Assembly (NCBI GenBank): GCA_013399875.1
Contig: VXAZ01007995.1
Location: 2,087,486 to 2,151,485, forward strand
Source of the DNA: Gymnorhina tibicen
Lineage: Eukaryota; Chordata; Aves; Passeriformes; Artamidae
Reading direction: 5' to 3'
Length of the DNA: 64,000 nt
The translations under genes were made by a program, and so were the position numbers. Of the stretch, positions 1 to 11,330 are shown piece after piece (position 1 is the first letter of the stretch; each line of letters begins with the position of its first letter). The notes beneath the pieces were generated by a model, which was not told the DNA's origin, did not search any database, and saw only the letters and a program-made list of their open reading frames with translations.

Positions 1-1689
1 TCTAGCCAGAAGTATAGTTATTAGATTTGTTTCCATGTCTGTGTATGATGTGGTTAAGTCTATTACACATCTATAGTTTTAAAATGCCACCTCTCCTGAA
101 GGAAATCTATTTTTTTTTCCTTGTCTTTCATCATTTTTTTAATTTTTTTTCTTTTTTCTTTTAGGGGTGTGGGCAAGTCTGAGCTCAGTGTCACTCAATG
201 GCAGTAGCCTTGCAGGGTGAGAAAATCCATGCAAGGCATACAAAGAACCACTTTTTTTTTTAAGAAAAGGTTCTCTACTTATTTGCTTTTTGAGTAATAA
301 TGCAAAAGCTTCTATTGTAATCTGTGTACCCGGCATTGTACCTTTTCCCTTTCAGACAGAAAGAAATGGATTTATTTATCTAATCTGCCAATCTAACCTA
401 TGCAATTCTGATGTAGACGTTTACCAGAGGTCTGAGCACTGTTTGTGCTGCTCTGATTTATAGAGAGTTCTCACTGATATATGGCCTTAGTGTTCCTCCT
501 CTTCTGTATTTTAGCTGTTGGTGGCTCTCTTTTGATTGTTATTTGTTGAGTCTTGTTACTGCAAGGCTCTAATTATAGCTCCCATTATTTTTAGGGAAAT
601 GCTGAAATACAGGCTCAAAAGGGGCTTTAGAAGTGCTCAGATGAGAATTGGAGATGTGATAAGCACTTGTCAATAGGCTACTGGGGCTTTTCATTTGCCA
701 CCATTCAAATAATAATTAGAATATTTAGATGCTAAGTACATATCTGAGGGAGAAAATCAAATGGAAAAGGTTGGGTTTTTTTAATGTATATATAAATAGA
801 ATATAATACAGATCTTCACTTGTGTGGATTGACACACAATGTGGAGTTACATGTATTTTGCCTTTGTTTTGCAGAGCTGTTCTTTACGGGAAGTACTGCA
901 TGCTTTTTATAGTAAATGAAACTGCTAAATATGGATTATGTAGGAGCAGAATTGGTAAAAGACCTGCAGAATGGCTGTGTATTTAAATGCAAAAAGAAAA
1001 AGGCACAGTCTAAATCCTCTTAGTAGGGACAGTCTAAACTATTACTTCAACCTGGTTTTGACCATAGACAATTGTCAGAAGAACTTTTTGAAAGAAACAG
1101 CATAAAAGAAAGGAAACAGTCATGAAAATAGAGGGGACTATAGCACTGAATAAATGGTAAATAGGAAGTAAAATGAAACATATTCTAGAAATACCTGGAG
1201 TAGTCATCATTCTGCGTGTGTCAGAATCCATGTGAAAGCATTCCCAACTTCCCGTGTTTCAGGACTGGGAAGGCTGCCTGGAAGCCATGCAGTTAACTGT
1301 GGTTGCAAAATGTCTAACTTTGCAAGGGTGACTCCGATTCCTTTGCCATTTCTTCACAAGCATTGGAAGCAGCAGAGATGCCACTTCTGCATTGGTAGTA
1401 AGACCAACGATTTGCTGTGTTTTAAATCCCTCTCTTACAAAACATTTCACTTTTGTAGCGGAAGCCTTGCTCTCTCGTGACTATTGACTCTCCATGAAGC
1501 TAAGTCTGCAGTAAATATTTTTTCCTTTACCAATGTAAACGTTCCTGATTTCTTATGCATCTCACCCCCCTCTCTCTATGCCTGGTGATCTTCCCTATAG
1601 ATCCCTTCTGTTTGGATAACTGTGTGCATCAGATGGCAAATAGTTGACTGCTGGTTTACATGTTGCAGGGATCAATCCTTCACTGATAG

Positions 1690-1735
1690 GGCAATGGACT
1701 GGATGACCTAAGATATGTCTTTCATCTTTATTTTA
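1690..1735 (+). mobile_element. Possible CR1 3'-terminal scrap
   Basis: CAATGGACTGGATGACCTAA resembles the GGACTGGATGACCT motif near the CR1 3' end. The flanks do not extend the match convincingly and no octamer tail follows, so this is tentative. Confidence 0.3.
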
Positions 1736-2449
1736 TCACTGCAAAATGCAAGTGGGCGTGCAAATCCCAGCTCTTTGCCAAAGCCATCTGCTCAAAAATA
1801 TTATACAAACAGACAAGGAAGGTTTAAACTAATTACAACTTTTGTCTGTTTATGAAAATTATCCTTTGCTACTGCAATCATATATTTGGGCTTCCTCTAG
1901 TTGGGTCATCTTTTAAAATCAGAAGATCTCCTCTGAGCACAAGCTGAAGGCTTTGGGTATTTTTTGGTGATTTTTGGATGTCCCCAGTCCACTTCTCTGG
2001 AAACTAGCAGTTTCTCTGATTGCCAATCAGTTCAATGCACTTATTCTACAAAGACTGCACATATTTTTCCCTACAATATCACAGGCAGTAACAGGGAAGT
2101 CCTACTCTAGGTTTTTTTATTAAGTTGTTGCCTTTCTCTTGCTTTTTCACCTTGAAAGGCCTGTCTCTAGGGAAGAGCTAGTATTCACATCAATATAAAT
2201 TTTATCTTTGGCCTAGGAAACTCTTTACTTGCACAAGATGGTGTATTTTACCTGTGTTGAGAGGAACTTCATTTCACATGGGCTGGAGAAGTTGGACTGA
2301 ACATAACCTGCCTCCAGGGTCTCCCAGCAAACCAGAGAATGGTCTCTCTGAACTTCCCCAGTCTCCTCTTTCTCTCAGAGTTCACTCTGCCCGCTTCTGA
2401 TTTCCTGATCTTATCAAGAAGTGCTTCTGGAGTGACGTGGACAGTCATC

Positions 2450-2640
2450 CCCAGCTGGGATGAGTTGTCCCCTCTTTTGTGTGAGCAGCTGTCCCGGGCA
2501 GCCCTTCTCCATCCTGAGCTGTGTCGCAGCCAGATGAGGAGCGAAGGCTCCCCCCGATGCAGCAGGTCACCGAGCTCAGCTCCGAGGCTGCGCCGTGCTA
2601 CTGCCGGCTTTTTGGGTGACAGATGGAAAGCCATAAGCTT
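2450..2640. other. Local GC/CpG-enriched patch
   Basis: About nine CpGs fall between 2492 and 2612, unlike the neighbouring intron. Frames on both strands (2269-2646 minus, 2339-2668 plus) are open here, but neither product resembles a known family. The overlap of two long frames points to composition rather than coding. Confidence 0.35.
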
Positions 2641-4787
2641 TGTCACTAAGTGTTGCCTGAGCCAGTAACAGTTGTATGTGCAGTTCAGGGTGCTGGTGTA
2701 TTCGAAGTTTTATTTGTGTGTTTTGGTTGTGTTTGTGTGATATTGTAAAAAAGAAAAAAAGGAATTAATCTCTTCGCTGGTTAAAGAGAGCTCCCCTTAA
2801 AAATTGTATGGAGGAAAAGGAAAGCTGTTTATATTTCTTTTTGAATAGGAATTTTCAGCTTGTTTGGTTTTTTCTCCCTTTCTTTTTCTTTAGACCAACC
2901 CTTTATGGCTTTTGCCTTTCCAAGTGATAACTGTAAAAAATATTTTTAGCCATATATTTTTTCAGAGGCATCAGAGAATCTCTGTATCTAAATAAAAGGC
3001 TCACTGTTGGTTCACTGTATGTAAGCTGAGTTTAATCACACTTTTAATACTCTTCAAAGTAATTACATTAATTTTCTGTTCCATGAGTCTGTATTTCAGC
3101 ACGCAGAGATCTTTTGCTATCAAAAGTTCTTCTGGAATGGTTAAATTACCTGTTGTGATTATGTATATGCATGCTGCCATTGACTCGGTCCTTAGTCTCA
3201 GAGAGGCTGAACAGTGCTAAAATCTGACCTTAGTGCAGGATGTGTGAATATTTGTGTAGAATGCGTGAGGTTGGTTCATCAGAGAAAACAACCAACGTAT
3301 TTAACTTTTTGTTGGACAATTTTTAGCATTGTATTAGTACATAATTAACAATTTTGCAACTAGCTTAATAAACAAACAACAATTAAACTTCCACATATGG
3401 CTTACTTTGTAAAGTTACACCGTCATGCAGAACTAATGGATTTGCCACCACATGTTAGGAATAATTCTGTTATAGTTTGATGAAACTGGTGGTTTGTCTG
3501 TAGCAGGAATAGCTTTACATTCCTATAGATATTGAATATGGTATTGGCTACAGGTTGCATTTTATTGCCTTTTACCAGACACCTTGCATTGGGATTTGCA
3601 GAGAATTTTAGAGTCAGTGAGCACTTTTGTGTTATGTTTTAATGAGGAAAATTAACTGAATTTGTAGAGGAGTCACTGCACTGTTTGGCATCTCAGTGAT
3701 AATAATGAGGTATGATCCTTATCTTCTGCAGGCTCCATGTCAGTCAAATATTACTCAGCCCAGACATCCAAAAGGTCTAGGAAGCAGCTTAGGTTTTCAT
3801 GGCTGGAAGCTGTTTTAAGAGCAGCAGATTAGCGTAGCTGGGATGGCACGAGGGGCAGGGCTGTTGGTATCCAAATCATGAACAAGTCCAGCCCTGTTCC
3901 CAGGCACAGGGAATGTTTTCTGCTTGCGTTGCTTATAATGCAAATTATGATGGCCAGGGAGACGTGGCTGGAGGAGGGGCAGAAGTTTCCTTCACTAAAG
4001 CCATTGTAGGTAAAGACTAAATACTGCACAGGCTTCTCATGAGCTGCTGCTACCTCAAGAGTCCTGTCCCTAGGTGGGACATGTTATAGGGCTGGACGCA
4101 CTGTTTTGGGAACCAGCACAGGGTAGATTTTGCATTTAATGCATTGTTTTCCAGAGTTGCAGCTCTGGTTGGAATTTGCAGCTGCTGAGATTGCAGGCCA
4201 GGGCCAGCTGTGAGCACACTGCAAAGCTGCAGTGGCAGCCGAGTGAAACTGCGTTTGTGTGCATTTCATACCAGTGGCATTGAGGGCTGTTGCACCAGGA
4301 ACCCTGGAATTAAGGAATTTGTCTTTATTCTCTTTTAAGTCATAAATAAATAAAATCAGGAATTTGTGTAGATACACAGACTTTAATGCATCTGAAATGC
4401 ATTTTGATGGATTTTTCCTTAATAAACCAATGACAATCACTTTCTTCTGAATGATTTCTCCCTTTTGCTGTTCTTAAAAAAGTTGAATTATTTTGAAAAG
4501 GGAAACTTGTCATGAAGGGAGATTTGGTCTGTATTGTTTCATGTGCAAACTTAAGCTTTACCTTTATAACTTCCCTCTACTGTTTTATGCTTTATGACAT
4601 TTGTGTCAGATCTATTTTTGTTTCACAATGCAGGCTATATTCTTGTACACTTCTGACTGTATGTCATCCCTCCACATGAAAGAGAGCTGGACAGAGGTTA
4701 GGATGTTATCTTTCTGAGGCTAATTAAGTTCCAGCATAATCATTATACATAGCCTATATTTTCTTGTTGAATATAAAACTTGATTTG

Positions 4788-4850
4788 AGCAGGAGCTTGG
4801 CTGAGATAACCTCCCAAGGTTGCTACTGACCTGAATTATTCTGATTCTAT
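4788..4850 (+). mobile_element. CR1 3'-terminal scrap, plus strand
   Basis: GAGCTTGGCTGAGATAACCT and the following ACCTGAATTATTCTGATTCT resemble the last 60 or so bases of CR1 (a target-region motif followed by the ATTCTGATTCTAT tail). It is short and diverged. Confidence 0.6.
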
Positions 4851-6521
4851 AAAAACAACAGTTGAAGGTGTGTGTTTGTTGTAGAAAGAGATGTTTCATT
4901 GCCTAAAATTCTGGTTTTGAGAAGTCAGAGTTCATTGTAGAACATTCTGACTCGTGGTAACAGAAAATGAGATTTCCCAGTAGAAAACTGTAACTCTAAC
5001 ATGGACACAACTAAATACATGCTTAAAATTCCCATCCTCTAGCCTCCAGGACCTGCATCGTGCAGAAAATACCTGTTCTTCTCAAGGCCATGTAGCTCAC
5101 TGAAGGCAAACATGTTTTTCTAAACCAGAGCCCTTTCCTTTTTAAAAAGAGGATTGAATTGAAGTGGAAGACTATAATTTAAAAACAAAAGTCCTCACAG
5201 TTGCAGGTTGTGGAGAACTCATGCTGTATAAATTTTTTAGAACACCAATATTTCAGTGGCTGAGTTGATGGATGAACTTGGCAGCCTGTCCTCAAACGAT
5301 CTGGGATTTTTAGAAAAACAAAAACCAACACCCTTAATGCCAGGCTTTAAACTGTATTTAATAAAAAATAGAGCTGTGTGCAATGTGCTTATTTTGCTTT
5401 TTTAGCTACGAGGCCTGTTGCTGCATTCAGCCATTAGCTTCTACCTCATTCTGTCAATATCCAGGATTGGAGATACAATAAGCCACCCTGGCTGCCTTCA
5501 GGAGGATGCATACTGAGGAGAGAAAAACATTTACAACTTAGCCATGACTGCCTTAACTCTTTCTTCTCTGTGTTTGGCTGATCATATTTATTCTCTCATT
5601 TGATCTAGAGAACCTAAAAACTAATTTAAACATAATCCAAACTCGCTCATGGGACAAGAGCACAGAGTCCTGTGAGCACAGTGTTCATATTCAGCCACTA
5701 AGGAAGACATATGAGCTTACATCTGGGGTGGGTAAAAGGTCCGTGGGTTTTGTATGCTTAAATTTCTCTGTGTGAAGTCAAAACAGATAATCCCAGAGAA
5801 GAAGGCAGGAAGGGCAAGGGAATATGAATAGGCTGTGAAGAGATCATGGCCTCTGTTCTTCACAGAATCATTTCCATTTCATTTTCTAAAGCCTCCAAAG
5901 AAGCAGGTCATCTGGCCTCTGTGTCTGACAGAATACACAGAGAAGGGTTCTGCCTCCACATCCAAGCCCTTGCCCACTATTTATTGTTTTCTGTTCATGG
6001 GATTCCACAGACCTGCTTATGTGCAAATAATTAAAGGTCTGTCTAAAAATGTATAATGCTATGTAGGATAAGATTATAATTATTTAACTTCTTTAACTGT
6101 ATCTTTTGCAGTTTCTATTGCCTTTAAGACTGGGAGATACAAGAGAAAAGTGAAGCAATGCTTTAGTAAATATGCAGGAAATTTAAAATCAGGAAACAGG
6201 TCCTTGATTGTGAATCCAGCTGTGCAATAGTTTCTTCCTTTCTTAAGCTGGTCTGAGTCACAGGCAATTTCAATATAAAAATATACACATCAGGCTATAA
6301 ATCCACATCCTTTCTTCATTGCATCAAATTCTTATATGTCAAATTTTGTGTAGTCAATCAAGCAATGTAAGCTACAGAGCTTTATTTACTGGAGAATACT
6401 GAAAGCTAGCTCTCCATGTCAGTACTTAAAAATAATTAAACAAAAAAGAGTTTGACAGGGGGTTGGGGTAAGAAGAAAGCAATTTAATTTCTTTCCAGCT
6501 TAGGTTTCATGCTCAGTTAAT

Positions 6522-7260
6522 TACAGAATCGTGAGGCTGGAAAGGACCTCAGGAGATCTCTAGTCCAGCCTCCTTCTCAAAGCTGAACCAGCTGTGAAAT
6601 CTGACCGAGTTGCTCAGGGTTTTGTCCGGTGGGATCTTGAAAACCTCCAAGGATAGCAGTGGCACAACCTCTCTGTGCTGTCCTCATGGGAAACAAGTTT
6701 CTCCTTCTATGCCATCAGATCTGCTCTAATTTCAATTTGTACCAGTTGTTGCTCATCCTGCTGGGATGCACCGCTGTGGACAGCCCGGTCTCTCTTCTGT
6801 GGGACACTTTCTAGGCTCTGGGGTCTGGTGTCTCATCTCCAGACTGAGCAAGCCCTGCCCCTCTAGCCCCAGAGCAAGTGCTTCACCCCACAACCATCCT
6901 GGTGGCCCTCTGCTGAACTTGCTCCAGATGCTCAATGCCTCTCTTGTATGTGGAGGGGCAGAACTAGACAAGGACTGAGTAGAGAGGAATAATTGCTCCC
7001 CTACATCCACTGGCCATGCTCCTGTTCATATAGCCAAGGATGCTGCTGTCCTTTGCTGCTAGGGCACATGGCTGGCTCATGTGAAACTTGTTCTCTCCCC
7101 AGCCAGGCAATTCCCAGCCCTCTGTTGTGCCGAGGAGTTGCAAGACTTTGCATTTCTCCTTGCTGAGTTTTGTAAGGTTCCTGCCTGCCCTTTTCTCCAG
7201 CCTGAGTGGCAGCCCTGCCCTTGGACATGCTGACTGATCCCCCAGGTCTGGCCCTTTCCA
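6522..7260 (-). mobile_element. CR1 LINE, 5'-truncated copy, minus strand
   Basis: The left edge reads like the reversed CR1 3' end (ACAGAATC followed by CTGGAAAGGACCTC and a TAGTCCAGCC-like segment). The sequence then runs right through the reversed 3' UTR into the end of ORF2. On the minus strand the broken frames give CR1 ORF2 signatures: KCKVLQLLG near 7150-7180, and GAIIPLYSVLV near 6966-7000. The second aligns with [11 protein letters not shown] in the other long CR1 of this window. Stops and frame changes separate these pieces, so the copy is dead. CR1 is the dominant LINE of bird genomes and inserts with 5' truncation, as seen here. Boundaries are approximate; the terminal 8-bp repeat tail is degraded. 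Confidence 0.9.
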
Positions 7261-10200
7261 TTTACAAAATAGTGCCATGCATTTCCAGTAGAGCCATATC
7301 TGCTGTATTTATTATAGTAGAAATAAAACAACACAATTTAAACTCAGTGTTTTGACAGCATAAATTTTTGTTCATATCATAGTTGTAAAGATGTGGAACA
7401 GAAAGCTTAATAAAACTTAGCTAAATCATACCAACAGTTAAAATACATAAAAAAAGGTCTTTGTGTGCCAAATACCTATTTTACTTGGGTTTGACTTTAA
7501 TTCTTACACCATTCTGTCCACATTCAATTACATTTGGCCCCTCTGTGTTGGACTTATTCTTGGATAAAGGTAGATGCACTCCTGTCTGTTTCCTGAGTGT
7601 GTTAATACGTCAGTACATTGGCTGTAAAATGTATGGTGATATCCATTTGTAAAATGGATATGAAAACTCTAAAACACAGTGGCTTGGTGCAGAGTCCCGT
7701 GGGGCTGGAAAAGGAAGCCAAATCACAAGTCCCATTCCACTGCCCAGGCGTTAGATTAATCTTCTTTCTGGCAGCTATTTAATTCAGAATAGATTTAGAT
7801 CAGAACTTTTGTTTGAACACAGTGGCCATTTAATCATGCCAAAATGTTTCCACTGTTCCCATTTTTTCTTTCATTACATTGTGTGCTAAAGAAATTATAA
7901 TCAGCAAAGCACTAGAATTATCACCTGGCTATCCTGAATCATAATGAAGTACTGTGTGGCATTTTACCGTTCCAATTCCTGATTTGTGGTTAAATTTGAT
8001 ATGCAGCATACTGAATTCACATTATTGTGTAAATATTCTCATTATAAGCTATAATTTGCTTTTGATCTGAAAAGGTCATAAACATGCCATCAGTTATTTC
8101 ATAGTAGTATATAACGATTCATTGGTTTTTTTTCTCCACTCAGAATGGGAGGTATCTGCAGGAACTGTATGGTAATGCCTGGCAAATGTTGACTTTTATC
8201 AATGGCTTGTGTTTGCTTCACGCCTTCAACTCCTACATATTATAGCAGTGATTGCTGTTTCTGTTTTATTCTATGGTGGTTTAGTATTATGCTGGATATA
8301 CTACTTTGCATAATGTTATCAAATTCCTGCTATTAGGCCTTGGAAAATATTCAGCTCAGATTCCAAACAGTTCTGAAATAATGGTAAGTTTAAATCTAAT
8401 TTGTAGTCAATCATTCAAGGTCCATAAATGATTGTCAACCATCAATTTCATGTATCTTTAATTGTTTTGAAAAACAAACATTTGAATTTTGTCTGTTTCC
8501 TGTCCTCTCCAAAGTCTGTTTTTTTACTTTGTTTTGCCTTACTATTCCTTCTGGTCCTGTCACAATCTCTCCATGAAATCAGTAATGACTGTGGTGCAGA
8601 AGTGTTTCTGAGAAAGCACCTTAGCATCTCATGAGACTTAGGGGAGGAATTTTTACTCATACTGAGCCAGAAAGGAAAAGATGTAGCAGGTGACTTCTTT
8701 TGCACATAAAATCTTGGTGTTAGGGAAGGTAGCAAGTCAGCAAGAACAGGAAATAGCATTTTTATTATTTCAGTTCAAGCTGTTGCAAATCATGGGTGAC
8801 TGCTGCTTGGAATTGTCCCAAATCTGAATGGGTGCTTTGTAATACAGTAGAAATGCGGTACAGGAAGAGTTATTAAATGTAGAGGATCCTTGGGGCATGG
8901 CAGAGGCATGAATCCTTTGTTTGGATTGCACAGTTCAGTTTAATTACCCACCAACACTGCATTTCTATGCGTGGAGATTAGACTGTGAGATTGAAAAAAA
9001 ATTAGCCACTGCCAAGGGCTTCCAAAACCTACCTACAGTTCAGGATTTGACAGTACTGCCAAGCACTCTGTATTCCACCCTTTGGGCTCTTGGAGAGGAA
9101 GGACATGGGCTGTGGGTTCCTCCCTGTAGTTATGGGAACAGAAATGCCAGGTGGCACAGAGCTGAATCCCGTGCAGATAATTCCTGGTGGAAAGTTGTGA
9201 GGAGTTCAGTGATGACACTCCCCAAGCTGGGATGGGAACCTGAGCCCCAACATGTTGCCAATCTTGTCAGCCAGGCTCTGTAACTTCTTTACTGATGGCT
9301 TTTTGGGGCTGCATGCTAACTAACAACCCTTTTGTTTTGGTCTTGTTGCTTGCACTTTGTTGCAGCAATCTCTGGGAAAATTTGGAGTCATCAATAATCC
9401 AGAATTAAAAAGTTTGGTGATTAACTTGCAATTTTGTTTTGTGACTTTGCTGTCTTTCTGGTGAAGAACATCCTCTGCATTTAAGGAGTTTTTCTGGAGA
9501 CCATCACATAATATGGCTTTAATTAATTTCTGTACAGGAACATTAATAAACCCAAATCACAGATGAGGAATGACCGTACTGGTGTCTGAAGTCAGTGTCC
9601 CAAATTCACTTGAATTGTCGTGTTAGCTGAATATGCAGGTGCTGTCTTACAACTCTTCTACTCAGACATTTCATGACATGCCCTTCAAAATGTACAGGGA
9701 GGTGATGAGCAAGGATTTTAGTGTTATCTGAACTCTCTTCATACACAGCAGCAATTGCCTGATGCACTTTTTCCCTACCATTATATACACAAAGGAGCAA
9801 CACTTTCCTTTTTCAGAGTATGTTGAAAAGTGTTTTTTGTGGCTTAAGACAGCTACTTTAATGCAAGTTTCCCCTACAGCCTCAGAATTTTGATGGAATC
9901 TTCATGGATGTGCTATGGATATAATCTTACCAACACTGAATTTACTCCAGCCAAAGGTGTTTTAAAATCCAAAGCAAATACATATCTATGAAAAGTGCCT
10001 CATTAACAGTTCCCTCCTCAACTAAAAAACATATTCAAGATTTCCTTAACTGGGATTCTCAATCTTGATGGTAGGGGAGTGGGTGTATTTACTACAGAAG
10101 TCATAGCTGAAATTCCGAGACTGTATTTGCTGTGTGTTGTCCAGTATTTTAGTAATAATGGAGTTCAATCAGAAAAAGCCCAAATTTTTCTGGCAGACTT

Positions 10201-11269
10201 TCCTTGGCATCATTTTGTCTGGAAAATCTTCATATGGCTCATAAAAATTCATTTATTTCCACTACTGCCTCATGTGATAGAAAAAACCCACATAAAATCC
10301 TTATCCTCAGATGTTTGTTATATATCTGGGTGAGAAATTCTTATAGTTCCCATGGCTGTTGTTCATTATTTCAACCTCAACACAGAAATCAGTTAACAAA
10401 GAACAGTAACTTTCTTTTTCATACTTTTATTCAGAAAAATAAACAAATTATCTCCCTCATTTACAGTTATATTTAATCCATGAGACATCTTGTCTTTTTT
10501 TTCTGAGGAGCAGGGAACAGATTTGTGTCCAGATAGATAGTTTACCAGGATCTGCCTTTGAAGGCCTATTAATTAAAATGTGGATATATGCCTTCCTGAG
10601 TCTGTTTAAATATGCCTTAAATATGTCTCAGCCTGAAGATTTGCACTTTTGCTTTTATACAAATAGCATTAAAAAATAATAAAAATAATCATTTGTAAGA
10701 CCGTTTTTGTGGTAAAGGAAATTATTTTTGCATAACTAACAAAGTAGGAACCATCAATTTTTGTAACTTTTTCCTGTGAATGCTTTTTCACAGTTTCATA
10801 ACACTGAAGAGAAGCATATTAGTAAAATGCATTGTTGTTGGTTTTTCTCTATTTATTTTTAGTGATGGGTCTGGATGTAGACCTCCTTAATATGTCAAGG
10901 TTTTTCTAAAACAGGTGCATGCTTTTGCTGAAAAGACTCGTGATGCCAAGTACTGAGGAGCAGGATCGGGTCAAAATATCCCAAAGTCAGCAGGAAATTC
11001 TCTTCTTGTTAGAGGGCCTGCACAAAGCTCAACATTTCAATAGTACCTCATTTAATTCAGGATACAAATGAGGATTAAATACTGCCTAGGACTACACGTA
11101 GAGCTTGCAAAGTCCGAGGACAGGGAGAAACTGAAAAAAGAGGTTTTGTATAGGCACAAAATAGAAGCTGGGAGTAAGTTCCCTAACATTCAGGATAAAA
11201 GAAGGTGGTAAAATTTTTTAAAAGCAGCCCCTTTTCTTTATGTTTAAACATGCTGGTTAATATTCCAGC
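7261..11269. other. Intron stretch without recognised features
   Basis: AT-rich unique-looking sequence. Frames at 8448-8759 (minus) and 8921-9283 (plus) are the longest but match no family and lack splice-site context. Only the small hairpin at 7639 is notable. Confidence 0.6.
7639..7661. repeat. Perfect 10-bp inverted repeat with 3-base loop
   Basis: ATATCCATTT (7639-7648), GTA, AAATGGATAT (7652-7661). The stem is perfect but AT-rich and no longer precursor is evident, so no RNA gene is claimed. Confidence 0.8.
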
Positions 11270-11330
11270 CTGACTGAAGTCAGGAACAAGCTCCCACTGA
11301 CATCAGTGGAGCCAGGATTTCACTCTCTGG
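11270..11330 (+). repeat. Ancient amniote interspersed repeat (GACTTCAATGGGA type)
   Basis: CTGAAGTCAGGAACAAGCTC followed by CCACTGACATCAGTGGAGCC and AGGATTTCACTCT corresponds closely to the partly palindromic unit built on GAAGTCAATGG / CCATTGACTTCAATGGG / AGGATTTCACCC. That unit is widespread in birds, turtles and crocodilians. It is short and non-coding, and its full-length parent is not visible here. Confidence 0.55.

Noticed and set aside
2269..2668. Overlapping 125- and 109-codon frames
   Set aside because: Opposite strands over the same CpG-enriched patch, with neither product resembling a known family.
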